Counted from the stretch's first letter, positions 25,553 through 32,491 are shown. The stretch: DNA of 34,149 bases from Candidatus Zixiibacteriota bacterium (GCA_024277855.1 JAJRUJ010000095.1:1-34149); one strand, 5' to 3'. Numbers and translations: made by a program. Notes: generated from the sequence alone by a model not told the origin.

Positions 25553-26993
25553 GACCATTCTATTTGTGACGCCGCCTTACCATTGCGGCGTAGTCGAAGT
25601 GGCCGGGAGTTGGCCCCCGCTCGGACTGTTGTATCTCGGCGCCCAGGCCCGGCAAGCCGGTTGGCGGGCCGAAGTATACGATGCGATGACATTGCGCCAT
25701 GATTTCAAAGAAATCACATCCCGGCTGCAGAAAACGGAATTTGATGTTTTCGCGACAACGGCGATCACGCCGACATTTCCCGACGCCGCCGAACTGTGCC
25801 GCATTGCCAAGACGGTCAATCCCCGTTGCACGACAATTATCGGCGGCGTCCATCCTACTTTTTCCGCCGAGGAAATCTTCGCCGAACCGGGCGGGTCTAT
25901 CGACTACATCATTGCCGGTGAGGGAGAGCCCGCCCTGTATCGGTTCCTGATCAATTTCGATGATCTCGAGAAACGGCGACAATCACCAAATCTGATCTAC
26001 CGGGATGACGGTCGGCTTAAAACAAATTTGACTTTACCACTTAAGAAGGAATTAGATGAATTGCCGGTCGCCTGGGATCTGCTCGATTGGCGAAATTACA
26101 GTTATTATGTCATCCCCGGTTCCCGGCTGGGCGCGGTTTCGACTTCCCGTGGTTGCAGTCACAGTTGTACTTTCTGCTCTCAACAGCGTTTTTGGAACAA
26201 GATGTGGCGCGGCCGCACCCCCCGGGCCGTGGTTGCGGAAATACGGCAGGTGCATGACACTTACGGCGTCAATGTTTTTCTTCTCACCGATGAGTACCCG
26301 ACCTACGACCGGGATCGTTGGGAGGAAATCCTCGACCGGCTGCTGACTGAGAAGCTGGACATCTATATTCTCATGGAAACCCGGGTAGAAGATATTGTCC
26401 GTGATGAGGACATCTTGGCGAAATATCGACGGGCGGGGATCGTTCATGTCTATGTCGGCGCCGAGGCGACCGACCAGGGAACGCTTGACCGGATCAACAA
26501 GGAAATAACGGTAGCCGATTCCCGCCGCGCCATCGAACTGATCGCCGAGTATAACATGATTTCCGAGACGTCCTTTGTGCTGGGCTTTCCGGAAGAAACG
26601 GAGGACTCCATTGAAGCCACTTTCCGATTGGCCTGTGAGTTTAATCCCGATTTTGCTCATTTCCTGGCGATTACTCCGTGGCCCTATGCCGAGTTTTACC
26701 AGGAAGTGCGGGAGCATATCGAAGTATTCGATTATCGCCGCTACAATTTGATCGATCCAATCATCAAACCAAAGCAGATGACCCGCCGGCAGGTCGATCA
26801 TGCGATCATCGATTGCTATCGCCGGTTCTATATGCCCCGCATGTCCGAGTACCGCAAAGTCGAAGATACGTTCCGGCGCGACTACCTGCTTCGCTCGATG
26901 AAGTTAATCATGAAATCGTCATTTCTCATCAGCAAGTTTGCCCGCCTGGGGTTGAATCCGAAAAAACTGATGCCCGATATGTTTAAAGCGTAG
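25536..26993 (+). CDS. B12-binding-domain radical SAM enzyme
   Basis: This is a 485-aa protein. AGAGGA 3 nt before the ATG fixes the start. Residues ~8-140 form a cobalamin-binding-type Rossmann domain ('FVTPPYHCGVVEVAGSWPPLGLLYL', split here into 'FVTPPYHCGV' and 'SWPPLGLLYL', then 'TIIGGVHPTF' and 'YIIAGEGEPAL'). The radical SAM core has CX3CX2C at C207, C211 and C214 ('RGCSHSCTFCSQ'), followed by 'VFLLTDEYPT', 'HVYVGAEATDQGTL' and 'SFVLGFPEETED'. Relatives include BchE- and HpnJ-like enzymes that methylate or rearrange lipids, tetrapyrroles and other unreactive carbons. It is the last gene of the cytochrome cluster and overlaps the previous gene by 17 bp. Its substrate is unknown; heme, lipid or a cytochrome residue are candidates. 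Confidence 0.92.
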   Translation: MATKDKTILFVTPPYHCGVVEVAGSWPPLGLLYLGAQARQAGWRAEVYDAMTLRHDFKEITSRLQKTEFDVFATTAITPTFPDAAELCRIAKTVNPRCTTIIGGVHPTFSAEEIFAEPGGSIDYIIAGEGEPALYRFLINFDDLEKRRQSPNLIYRDDGRLKTNLTLPLKKELDELPVAWDLLDWRNYSYYVIPGSRLGAVSTSRGCSHSCTFCSQQRFWNKMWRGRTPRAVVAEIRQVHDTYGVNVFLLTDEYPTYDRDRWEEILDRLLTEKLDIYILMETRVEDIVRDEDILAKYRRAGIVHVYVGAEATDQGTLDRINKEITVADSRRAIELIAEYNMISETSFVLGFPEETEDSIEATFRLACEFNPDFAHFLAITPWPYAEFYQEVREHIEVFDYRRYNLIDPIIKPKQMTRRQVDHAIIDCYRRFYMPRMSEYRKVEDTFRRDYLLRSMKLIMKSSFLISKFARLGLNPKKLMPDMFKA

Positions 26994-27001
26994 TCCGTAG
27001 T

Positions 27002-28000
27002 CTATTTATTCAGGATCTCCACTCGGCCGCGACGCCGGTTTTTTTGTTCCCAGTCGTCGATGGCTTCGGCGTTTTTCTCCCGGATAATCCGATTGATGTC
27101 TTGATTATACTTTTTGGCCAGTAAGTTTTCCTGAGCGGCGCGCTCATTGTGTTGAATAATTTGTGATCGCTTTCGTGAAGAAAGTATTCGTCCCAACAAG
27201 TAGGAACCTCCGGTCAGACCGACCCCGGCAATGATTAAAGCGTTGGCCTCGTACTTGCTGTCTTCACCCACGATGAGTCGGGCGATTATGCCCTGAGTTA
27301 AAGGGATTATTGCGAAGGTCTCGGCAAACCCGTAGAACTGCTGGCGCAGTTTATCGGCCACTTTCTCGTCTATTAGCGGTATTTCCGTTTGGAATTCCAA
27401 ACCCAACTCCTCTGCTGAGATCGGAAATGGCTGGTTCTCTCGCAGAAGAAAACGCAGCGAAATAATTTCTCCCGAGTTCAGCATGAGTTGCTGTGTGAGT
27501 TCTTCATATCCGGTCGATGATACCTCGAGAGTATGCTCGCCGCCGGCCAGGGTCAACTGGGCGGGCAGTTCGATGGTCTGTTTGGCGTCGTCCAGGCGGA
27601 GTTTAGCGCCGGCCGGATCGGAAAAAACATGTACTTCAGCAAATTTTGTCGAGTCAAAAGAAATCGCTGATGAAGAGTTGCCTGCTGTCTCCGGTTGGAA
27701 GCTGACATCGACGGTCGCGACCTCTTTGGGGCCCACGGTCACCGATTGTTCGATCGGGCGATACCCTGCCTTGGACAGGGTGAGCGTATGCACTCCCTGG
27801 GCCATCGGGAGAATAAACCAGACATGTTTTGTCGGGGCATTACCCTTTCTGTCGGTGGACTGAACCGTTCCGTCGATTGAGATGACCGCGTTATCCTGGT
27901 CCAGACGAATACGAACCAACCCTGAATCCGGGATTTCGACCGCACCCAGACCGGTTGTGGTAAGAAGGAAGATTGCCAGTGTTGCCAGAGAGTATCTCAT
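27002..28000 (-). CDS. Secreted PEGA-domain protein with C-terminal membrane segment
   Basis: This is a 332-aa protein. The signal peptide is residues 1 to ~20 (LATLAIFLLTTTGLGA). There are two PEGA-type beta-sandwich domains: residues ~27-105 ('VRIRLDQDNAVISIDG', 'GVHTLTLSKAGYRPIEQ') and ~118-192 ('VHVFSDPAGAKLRLDD', 'GGEHTLEVSSTGYEELTQ'). A helical part and one probable membrane segment (~258-275, 'ALIIAGVGLTGGSYLLG') precede a basic, charged tail (~280-332). PEGA domains are found in surface and periplasmic proteins and are thought to mediate protein binding. It converges with the radical SAM gene with only 8 bp between the stops. No ribosome site is evident before its ATG, but a fair promoter is. 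Confidence 0.85.
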   Translation of the reverse strand: MRYSLATLAIFLLTTTGLGAVEIPDSGLVRIRLDQDNAVISIDGTVQSTDRKGNAPTKHVWFILPMAQGVHTLTLSKAGYRPIEQSVTVGPKEVATVDVSFQPETAGNSSSAISFDSTKFAEVHVFSDPAGAKLRLDDAKQTIELPAQLTLAGGEHTLEVSSTGYEELTQQLMLNSGEIISLRFLLRENQPFPISAEELGLEFQTEIPLIDEKVADKLRQQFYGFAETFAIIPLTQGIIARLIVGEDSKYEANALIIAGVGLTGGSYLLGRILSSRKRSQIIQHNERAAQENLLAKKYNQDINRIIREKNAEAIDDWEQKNRRRGRVEILNK

Positions 28001-28033
28001 AGTTATTACGGTCGTATGCCCCGCTCCGAATTA

Positions 28034-28061
28034 ACAATAGGTTTTTGGATCAGGGAGTCAA
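28034..28061 (-). promoter_or_regulatory. Candidate sigma-70-type promoter of the PEGA gene
   Basis: On the minus strand TTGACT (28056-28061) is followed after 16 bp by TATTGT (28034-28039), 33 nt before the ATG at 28000. Both boxes are close to the consensus and the spacing is normal. FCB bacteria may use other consensus sequences, so this is tentative. Confidence 0.4.
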
Positions 28062-28113
28062 GCGCTTAGTAGACGCGTCGTCGGAATCTATTGTCTGTGG
28101 GCCGTGATAAGAA

Positions 28114-28149
28114 GAAAAAAAGCGCCATCGCCCGGAGACAGATGGCGCT
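28114..28149 (-). terminator. Rho-independent terminator of the minus-strand gene 28252-28857
   Basis: On the minus strand AGCGCCATC (28141-28149) pairs perfectly with GATGGCGCT (28121-28129) around an 11-nt loop and is followed by a run of T (28115-28120 as A on the plus strand). It lies 102 bp after the stop of the small secreted gene and before the promoter of the PEGA gene, so those two genes are separate transcription units. Confidence 0.85.
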
Positions 28150-28251
28150 ATCGATTGATTAACCGTACAACGGTACATTATAATCCGGTTATTGCTGAAA
28201 CCCGGTCACTACGGATGGTATCACCCGGGCCGGTTCCAGTCGCCGGACCGC

Positions 28252-28857
28252 CTATTTCGTATCGGCCTTTGCCACGGCGGCCTTGGCTCTTTTTTCGTTT
28301 TCCCGGGCGACCCAGGCAGCCTTGCGCGTGGAGATTTCAGAATTGATTTGCACAAACTTCTGCCCGTTGTCCCGCAATGACATCGTCTCGAAAATCGAAT
28401 AATCATTGTGGCTGGCAATGAACTTCAAATTGACGAGATTTACGATGTCACTATCGGTCAACTCGAGTTGATTCCAGTTTTGAACCGGAGTCGCCTTGAA
28501 TTTTGCCATGATCGGCGCGTATGTCTTGCTGGTAACATCACTCATCACCAACACATAAAAATCTTTTGGCCCCAGGCCACGCACTTTGGCGATATCCAGC
28601 CAATGGTCGCCTCTCAGGCGAAGATCAGCGATCTTCTCGGCTGATTGGCCGGACTTTTGAGAGATATGGAAAACAACCGGGAGGTCTTCGTTGCTGATAC
28701 CTTTGATGAGGATGTTAGCCAGGTCGGCAGTTGACACATTGTAATAGTCGACGATCCCCTGATGAAACTGACTTTCCCCTTCTGCCGCCACTGATCCTTG
28801 ACCAAACAGTGCGACCAGGGCAAAGGCCAATACTGCCGCTGTGCCTTTGAAGCGCAT
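28252..28857 (-). CDS. Small secreted protein of unknown function
   Basis: This is a 201-aa protein with a strong ribosome site (AAGGAGT, 7 nt before the ATG). The signal peptide ends near residue 25 (GQGSVAA-EG). The mature part begins with a helical segment 'FHQGIVDYYNVSTADLANIL' and continues 'DLPVVFHISQKSG', 'LRLRGDHWLDIAKVRGLGPKDFYVLV', ending in an Ala/Lys-rich helix ('WVARENEKRAKAAVAKADTK'). No family is recognised. No cysteines are visible. It has its own promoter region with an inverted repeat, and a perfect terminator, so it is probably well expressed as a single gene. Function cannot be assigned. Confidence 0.85.
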   Translation of the reverse strand: MRFKGTAAVLAFALVALFGQGSVAAEGESQFHQGIVDYYNVSTADLANILIKGISNEDLPVVFHISQKSGQSAEKIADLRLRGDHWLDIAKVRGLGPKDFYVLVMSDVTSKTYAPIMAKFKATPVQNWNQLELTDSDIVNLVNLKFIASHNDYSIFETMSLRDNGQKFVQINSEISTRKAAWVARENEKRAKAAVAKADTK

Positions 28858-28902
28858 GAACGAACTCCTTTCCGAGTATTGTTTATTAACGTGATTTTTG
28901 AC

Positions 28903-28932
28903 TTAATAGACACAAAATACCATAGGAATCAA
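28903..28932 (-). promoter_or_regulatory. Candidate promoter of the small secreted gene
   Basis: On the minus strand TTGATT (28927-28932) and TATTAA (28903-28908) are 18 bp apart, ~46 nt before the ATG at 28857. The region is AT-rich. An inverted repeat lies directly upstream of the -35 box. Confidence 0.4.
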
Positions 28933-28935
28933 AAA

Positions 28936-28966
28936 ATAAAGTATTTCGGTCTTTAATATACTTTAT
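28936..28966. promoter_or_regulatory. Inverted repeat ATAAAGTAT-N13-ATACTTTAT, candidate activator site
   Basis: Two perfect 9-bp arms lie at 28936-28944 and 28958-28966, immediately upstream of the candidate -35 box of the small secreted gene. A third copy of the half-site, ATAAAGTAT, is at 29050-29058. The arrangement fits a dimeric regulator. Confidence 0.4.
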
Positions 28967-29285
28967 CGGATTTCCGGGAGCGAAACTTAATTCGGAAGAA
29001 AAATAGCAGCGCTTGCGCCGTCTCGTTGAGCGCAAATATAAACAGTACTATAAAGTATGCGATTATCGTCTTGCATGTACGTCATTAAAGATTTTGGGGT
29101 CGTGTCCCGGAGTTTGTGGTAATTGATTAATGTGGTTTCCGGCGATTCGCTTTTTTCTGTTTCTATCTGTGCAATATTCTTACAATTTGTTTTCGCAGCC
29201 AACGGCCCATGTGGTCCGGATCCCTGTGATCCTGACTTGTACCTGCAGGCGGGAAACGGTATTTAAATCATGGCGATTTTCGCCA
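28967..29285. other. Intergenic region with no supported gene
   Basis: Apart from the third ATAAAGTAT half-site at 29050-29058 and a small hairpin (ATGGCGA-TTT-TCGCCAT near 29270-29286) at the end of the next minus-strand gene, I see nothing I can name here. The 71-aa minus frame at 28987-29202 has no ribosome site and no recognisable domain. Confidence 0.4.
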
Positions 29286-29702
29286 TTACAATAATCCATG
29301 AACTAATGAAAACCGTAGGTTACGTTCACGTGACGTATCCAGTGACTCCAAGACCGCAAGGCGAAATGTCCAGCCCCCCGGGCTGTTGCGATCGGCCACA
29401 GATATATACCCCACATCCTCCCCGACCGGTCGGGGCAAGCCAAAAGCGCCTCGTAGCCGAAGCGCCCGGACAGGGGAGCGGGATGTCGCCAACAGAGGTC
29501 TCGCATGACTCGTTCTGATGGCTTCTTCCCAGGATTCGTATACGCGGTCAGGCGTTTCGGTCTCATACTCGACTGTTCCTGTTATTTGTACGGAAACTGT
29601 AATTGTGATCGAATCCGCAGCGAACAGTTCCGGGTTCGTCGGCAAAGTATCACCGAATTCTGCCAACACACCGATCAGGAGGGCGATCAGGAGGCTATCC
29701 AT
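29286..29702 (-). CDS. Possible small secreted protein
   Basis: This is 138 aa. GGAGGT lies 8 nt before the ATG on the minus strand, a strong ribosome site, and residues 1-15 (MDSLLIALLIGVLAE) are a short hydrophobic leader. The following part ('DTLPTNPELFAADSITITVSVQITG') is plausible for an exported beta-rich protein, while the second half is Arg-rich and less protein-like. No family is recognised. A 26-codon reading frame overlaps its start. It could also be a decayed gene; the plus-strand frame over the same region (29518-29883) has no start signals. Confidence 0.45.
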   Translation of the reverse strand: MDSLLIALLIGVLAEFGDTLPTNPELFAADSITITVSVQITGTVEYETETPDRVYESWEEAIRTSHARPLLATSRSPVRALRLRGAFGLPRPVGEDVGYISVADRNSPGGWTFRLAVLESLDTSRERNLRFSLVHGLL

Positions 29703-29775
29703 TGCCGTTGACCTCCATTTGGCCCATCAAATCGAGAGACCAACTCTTCCAGAAAACTCGACTGATCTTTCTCAT
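29695..29775 (-). CDS. Possible 26-residue leader ORF coupled to the gene at 29286-29702
   Basis: On the minus strand an ATG at 29775, preceded by GAGAGGT at 8 nt, reads MRKISRVFWKSWSLDLMGQM and six more residues before a TAG that overlaps the ATG of the next gene (ATGGATAG). The stop/start overlap and ribosome site suggest translational coupling. The peptide has no known family, and chance cannot be excluded. Confidence 0.25.
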   Translation of the reverse strand: MRKISRVFWKSWSLDLMGQMEVNGNG

Positions 29776-30272
29776 TGTTCCGACCTCTCTCCGAAGCAGG
29801 AAGGCAGCAACTCGAATGCCAAACACAAGTTCTACGGATTAATCGCAATGTCTGAAGAGAAACGCCACGGTATCACAGGTTAATTAAACAACTTGGACTG
29901 CCAATCTTCATAATGCGCACGCTGTTGCCAAACGCTTTTATAGATTCCAACTGGAGAATAATCGCTGCATGTAGATAATAATCTCATGCCAAGATGCACT
30001 GATCGAGAACGTCAACCTGCCGCGTTCGTCGTTTGATATTTAATCTCCTCGGATTTGGAAAAAGGAAACCGGGACTTTCAAGGCCAATGTTCTGGGCAAT
30101 CACCGGCCGGTGGCTGAGCGGTTTTTTACTTCAATGATCTGGGTGCCTGTTGATTACAATTATTTTGAAATCATATTATTGAACGGATATATATTCTTCC
30201 GGCCTTAACTAATCCATTGTCGAAGAATTCCAAGTTGGGCCCATGAAGTTTACGTCTTCAGCCAAGTTCGAA
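29776..30272. other. Intergenic region without a supported gene
   Basis: About 500 bases upstream of the PII-like gene. It contains the self-complementary CACCGGCCGGTG at 30101-30112 with a T run at 30122-30127, which does not form a convincing terminator, and a short TGAAG/CTTCA dyad at 30244-30260 just before the sigma-54 site. An enhancer-binding site would be expected in this stretch, but I do not recognise one. Confidence 0.4.
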
Positions 30273-30290
30273 TTGGCATACTTCTTGCTT
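30273..30290 (+). promoter_or_regulatory. Sigma-54 (RpoN)-type promoter of the PII-like gene
   Basis: TTGGCAT-ACTTC-TTGCTT matches the sigma-54 consensus TGGCAC-N5-TTGC, with GG at 30275-30276 and GC at 30287-30288 exactly 10 bp apart as required. Transcription would begin near 30300, a few bases before the AGGAGGAGG ribosome site (30304-30312) and 16 nt before the ATG. Sigma-54 control is common for PII genes, which supports the call. Confidence 0.65.
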
Positions 30291-30315
30291 TTATCCAAGC
30301 GGCAGGAGGAGGTTA

Positions 30316-30687
30316 ATGAGTATGAAAGAGATCAAAGCTTTTATTCGTCGAACTCAGATGGACGCCGTAGTCCATGCTCTCAAGAGGGTAGGTGTTAAGG
30401 GCTTTTCCATTATCGCGGTTGAAGGAATCGGTGCATTGGCTGATCCGGAAAAGAGTCAGTTGTCGATCGAATATGTAACAAGCTATAGCAAAGTTTTCAA
30501 AATTGAGCTTGCCTGCCGAGAGGAAGACGTCGGCAAAATAGTCCGGATTATAGCCCGTCTGGCTCGTACCGGGGAACCGGGTGATGGCGTGATCTTCGTG
30601 TCGAACATTGAGCAGGCGGTGAAAATCAGGTCCGGCGAAGAAGGGCGATTCACCCTTGATAAAACCCTGGCAGATGCAGAATCATAA
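30316..30687 (+). CDS. PII-like signal protein (GlnB/GlnK superfamily) with atypical T-loop
   Basis: This is a 123-aa protein with a very strong ribosome site (AGGAGGAGG). It has the PII fold signature: 'KEIKAFIRRTQMDAVVHAL', 'GVKGFSIIAVEGIG', a short T-loop region, 'VFKIELACREEDVGKIVRII', the B-loop 'ARTGEPGDG' (~83-91) and 'VFVSNIEQAVKIRSGEEG' with the start I-F-V-S. The T-loop (~37-56) reads 'ALADPEKSQLSIEYV' and lacks the YRGAEY segment with the uridylylated tyrosine, so it is not a classical GlnB/GlnK. PII proteins are trimeric sensors of ATP/ADP and 2-oxoglutarate. Variants without this tyrosine occur next to metal-transport genes. The TRASH-domain gene 97 bp downstream supports such a role here. 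Confidence 0.85.
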   Translation: MSMKEIKAFIRRTQMDAVVHALKRVGVKGFSIIAVEGIGALADPEKSQLSIEYVTSYSKVFKIELACREEDVGKIVRIIARLARTGEPGDGVIFVSNIEQAVKIRSGEEGRFTLDKTLADAES

Positions 30688-30783
30688 CAAACTTAATTGT
30701 AAATGGAACAGCAGTGAATAGTCATGTAAATAAGTGAAACAGGGAAGCCGGCATGACCCGGACACAGCAAGCGAGGCTGCAAG

Positions 30784-30954
30784 ATGAATCGGTGCATAAC
30801 CTGTAGAATGCGTGTGAATGCGAACCGCGCCCATATTACGATATCATACAAAGGCGAACGATACCTGGTCTGTTGTCCGCTCTGTCAAGCGGAGTTCGAA
30901 CGACATCCCGAAAAGTACATTCAACTGTCTGAAGTCAAAAAAACCAGACACTAA
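30784..30954 (+). CDS. 56-aa TRASH/YHS-type metal-binding protein
   Basis: A short frame begins at ATG 30784 and ends TAA 30952-30954; GAGG lies ~7 nt upstream. The sequence has C4-x2-C7-R-M9, then 'ISYKGERYLVCC' with C30-C31, P-L-C34, and 'FERHPEKY'. This is the order of TRASH/YHS domains (CxxCxM...YxGxxYxFCCxxCxxxFxxxPxxY), which bind copper, zinc or other soft metals. The protein consists of that domain only, with a charged tail. It follows the PII-like gene on the same strand, probably in one transcript. A metal chaperone or sensor partner of the PII-like protein is likely but untested. Confidence 0.75.
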   Translation: MNRCITCRMRVNANRAHITISYKGERYLVCCPLCQAEFERHPEKYIQLSEVKKTRH

Positions 30955-31008
30955 TATCCATAGTATGGCCTTCTCCCGAAAAAGTGCCCGGTTGCACCTG
31001 TGCACATA

Positions 31009-31224
31009 GGCAGGTGTGGCCCTGACCACCGGGACTTTTGCAAAAAGTCCCCCGCCCTGAAGGGCGCAGGTGGTCAGGGTTTATAGGACAGTGAGTATAT
31101 GGTGATTCGGCGATGATCAATCAACGATCCCGCGTGGATGGACCGATTTTGATAGATGCCATACAATCCGACGACGGTAACCCCGGGGGGGCGTACTCGT
31201 AAACCCGCCGCTGCGGGCCACGCC
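31009..31224 (+). repeat. Dispersed structured repeat, copy 1 (216 bp)
   Basis: This sequence is repeated in direct orientation at 32148-32344 with high similarity. It folds as an outer stem CCCTGACCACC (31020-31030)/GGTGGTCAGGG (31069-31079) enclosing two hairpins, GGGACTTTT-GCA-AAAAGTCCC (31031-31051) and CGCCCT/AGGGCG (31053-31066), a cloverleaf-like junction. A conserved linear part follows (TCAATCAA, GCGTGGATG, CCGATTTT, GACGGTAA), ending in the hairpin CCCGC-CGCT-GCGGG. No intact ORF is shared by the two copies. It could be a non-autonomous mobile repeat or a structured RNA element. Confidence 0.75.
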
Positions 31225-31228
31225 GGCC

Positions 31229-31330
31229 TGGTATAATGTCAATCCGCCGCACGATTTCTTCTATGAACTAATCCCCGGATTTATCTTCTCGTTTATCGCG
31301 GCGGTGGTGAATCTGGTGATGAAAGCATAA
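31229..31330 (+). pseudogene. 3' relic of a sodium:solute symporter (PutP-like) gene
   Basis: The frame ending at TAA 31328-31330 reads 'WYNVNPPHDFFYELIPGF' and continues 'IFSFIAAVVNLVMKA'. The pattern YE-[LI]-IPGFIFS is the C-terminal membrane-helix signature of sodium:solute symporters such as PutP ('GLYEIIPGFIFG'). Only ~33 residues remain; the 5' side is replaced by the repeat ending at 31224. There is no start codon or ribosome site. This looks like a gene truncated by insertion of, or recombination at, the repeat. Confidence 0.65.
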
Positions 31331-31336
31331 AAAAAC

Positions 31337-32041
31337 TCAGGGCTGTTTGATGACGATTATGTTTCGGTCAATATTCCAGATAATCATCGGCGGACCTGGT
31401 CTTACCCATGTTGTACGTTCGCCGGTTCCGCGCTTGATTTTTTCTCGCGGAACTTTATTTAACTCAAGGTGGAGAAGACGGGCCGTATAAGGCCCGGTCT
31501 CACGTTCGGCGCGCAAGTACGCGCGGATTAATCCCCATTCGGGAGACGACCACTCCAACACTTTGAACCAGCCGTCCGCTCCGTCACGCTGAAGGTCCGC
31601 AAGGATATAAAAGTGCATGGTTATCGCATACGCCGCCATCAGCTCACCGACATAATTTGCATCCTCCAACTTCGACCGCCATGTGGCAGGCTCCAAAACG
31701 GTATAATCACTTCCAAGTTTCCTGATTAACCCGGATTCTGTCTGACCGGTTTGGATGGTCTGATCCCCGATGAGTATCTTGTCCGGGGCCAGTGTGCCGC
31801 AGGCGAACTCTTTTTGATAATCAACATGGCCCATGGGAATACAACGCCCGGTGATATCAACAAACGGCATCATCCCGGTAGAATCGGGTAAAGCGAGCGG
31901 AAGCCAAAATGGGCGGACGCAATCCGGCTGTATGTCGCGGTCTTTGTGTCGTGTGCTATCGGCCACCGGCTGAGCAGCCGATGGTGATGCCCCCATAGAC
32001 AAGGCCAACGCGATCCGGATCAGCAGCAGTTTCTGCATCAT
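31337..32041 (-). CDS. Secreted protein of unknown function
   Basis: This is a 234-aa protein. The signal peptide is residues 1 to ~23 (LLLIRIALALSMGASPSAAQP). GAGGTG lies ~11 nt before the ATG. The mature part has two cysteines in short order ('DCVRPFWLPLALPD', 'RCIPMGHVDYQKEFACG'), then 'HFYILADLQRDGADGWFKVLEW', written here in parts as 'HFYILADLQRDG' and 'WFKVLEWSSPEWGL', and a basic C-terminal region ending 'IIWNIDRNIIVIKQP'. No family is recognised. It faces the symporter relic tail to tail and lies between the two direct repeat copies, so it may have come in with them or be a neighbour that survived. Confidence 0.75.
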   Translation of the reverse strand: MMQKLLLIRIALALSMGASPSAAQPVADSTRHKDRDIQPDCVRPFWLPLALPDSTGMMPFVDITGRCIPMGHVDYQKEFACGTLAPDKILIGDQTIQTGQTESGLIRKLGSDYTVLEPATWRSKLEDANYVGELMAAYAITMHFYILADLQRDGADGWFKVLEWSSPEWGLIRAYLRAERETGPYTARLLHLELNKVPREKIKRGTGERTTWVRPGPPMIIWNIDRNIIVIKQP

Positions 32042-32147
32042 ATTGAACAGTCACCTCGTTTGAGACTTACCCCATTTTACCCCTAAAGACTTGTGGGCGC
32101 AACAGATTGTCAATAGTTTGAAGGTCAGGGTTATGCCAGCCGCATAC
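32042..32147. other. Short spacer with an extra piece of the repeat's outer stem
   Basis: GGTCAGGG at 32123-32130 is an additional copy of the 3' arm of the repeat's outer stem, followed by TTATGCC. It can pair with CCCTGACC at 32159-32166. This suggests a partial tandem duplication at the left edge of copy 2. Confidence 0.45.
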
Positions 32148-32344
32148 GGCAGGTGTGGCCCTGACCACAGGGACTTTTGCAAAAAGTCCCCCGGTCAGGG
32201 TTTATAAGCCAGGGGGTAAGTGAATAATCGGCGACAATCAATCAATGGTGCCGCGTGGATGGGCCGATTTTAATAGATGCGATACAATTCGGCGACGGTA
32301 ACACCGGGGAACGCGCTCGCAAACCCGCCGAGGCGGGCCACGCC
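32148..32344 (+). repeat. Dispersed structured repeat, copy 2 (197 bp)
   Basis: This is a direct copy of 31009-31224, shorter by a net 19 bp: the second inner hairpin and part of the outer stem are missing. The pairing is kept: CCCTGACC (32159-32166)/GGTCAGGG (32193-32200), GGGACTTTT (32170-32178)/AAAAGTCCC (32182-32190), and the end hairpin CCCGCC-GA-GGCGGG, in which the base pair next to the loop differs from copy 1 but pairing is preserved. Between the copies lie the symporter relic and one minus-strand gene. Confidence 0.75.
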
Positions 32345-32491
32345 CCGTGCCTGTGGCATGCGGCTCAGGGATCCTGATCTACGGAGCTTGAAACTAAAGC
32401 ATAATCTCCTGTAAACGCCTATCCAATCCTGTCGTTCATATGTGTGGGAGAAAGGTTGGCGGGAGTCTGTTCGGGGCTTATCTTGGGTAAT

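Noticed and set aside
29518-29883. A 121-aa plus-strand frame
   Set aside because: It has no ribosome site and a low-complexity composition; the minus strand has better start signals in the same place.
30101-30127. CACCGGCCGGTG followed by a T run as a terminator
   Set aside because: The palindrome has no loop and nine bases separate it from the T run, so no stable terminator hairpin forms.
30735-30783. A stretch resembling the 3' part of a cobalamin riboswitch (GGGAAGCCGG...CCGG) before the TRASH gene
   Set aside because: The upstream conserved parts of the riboswitch are absent and the match is short; likely chance.
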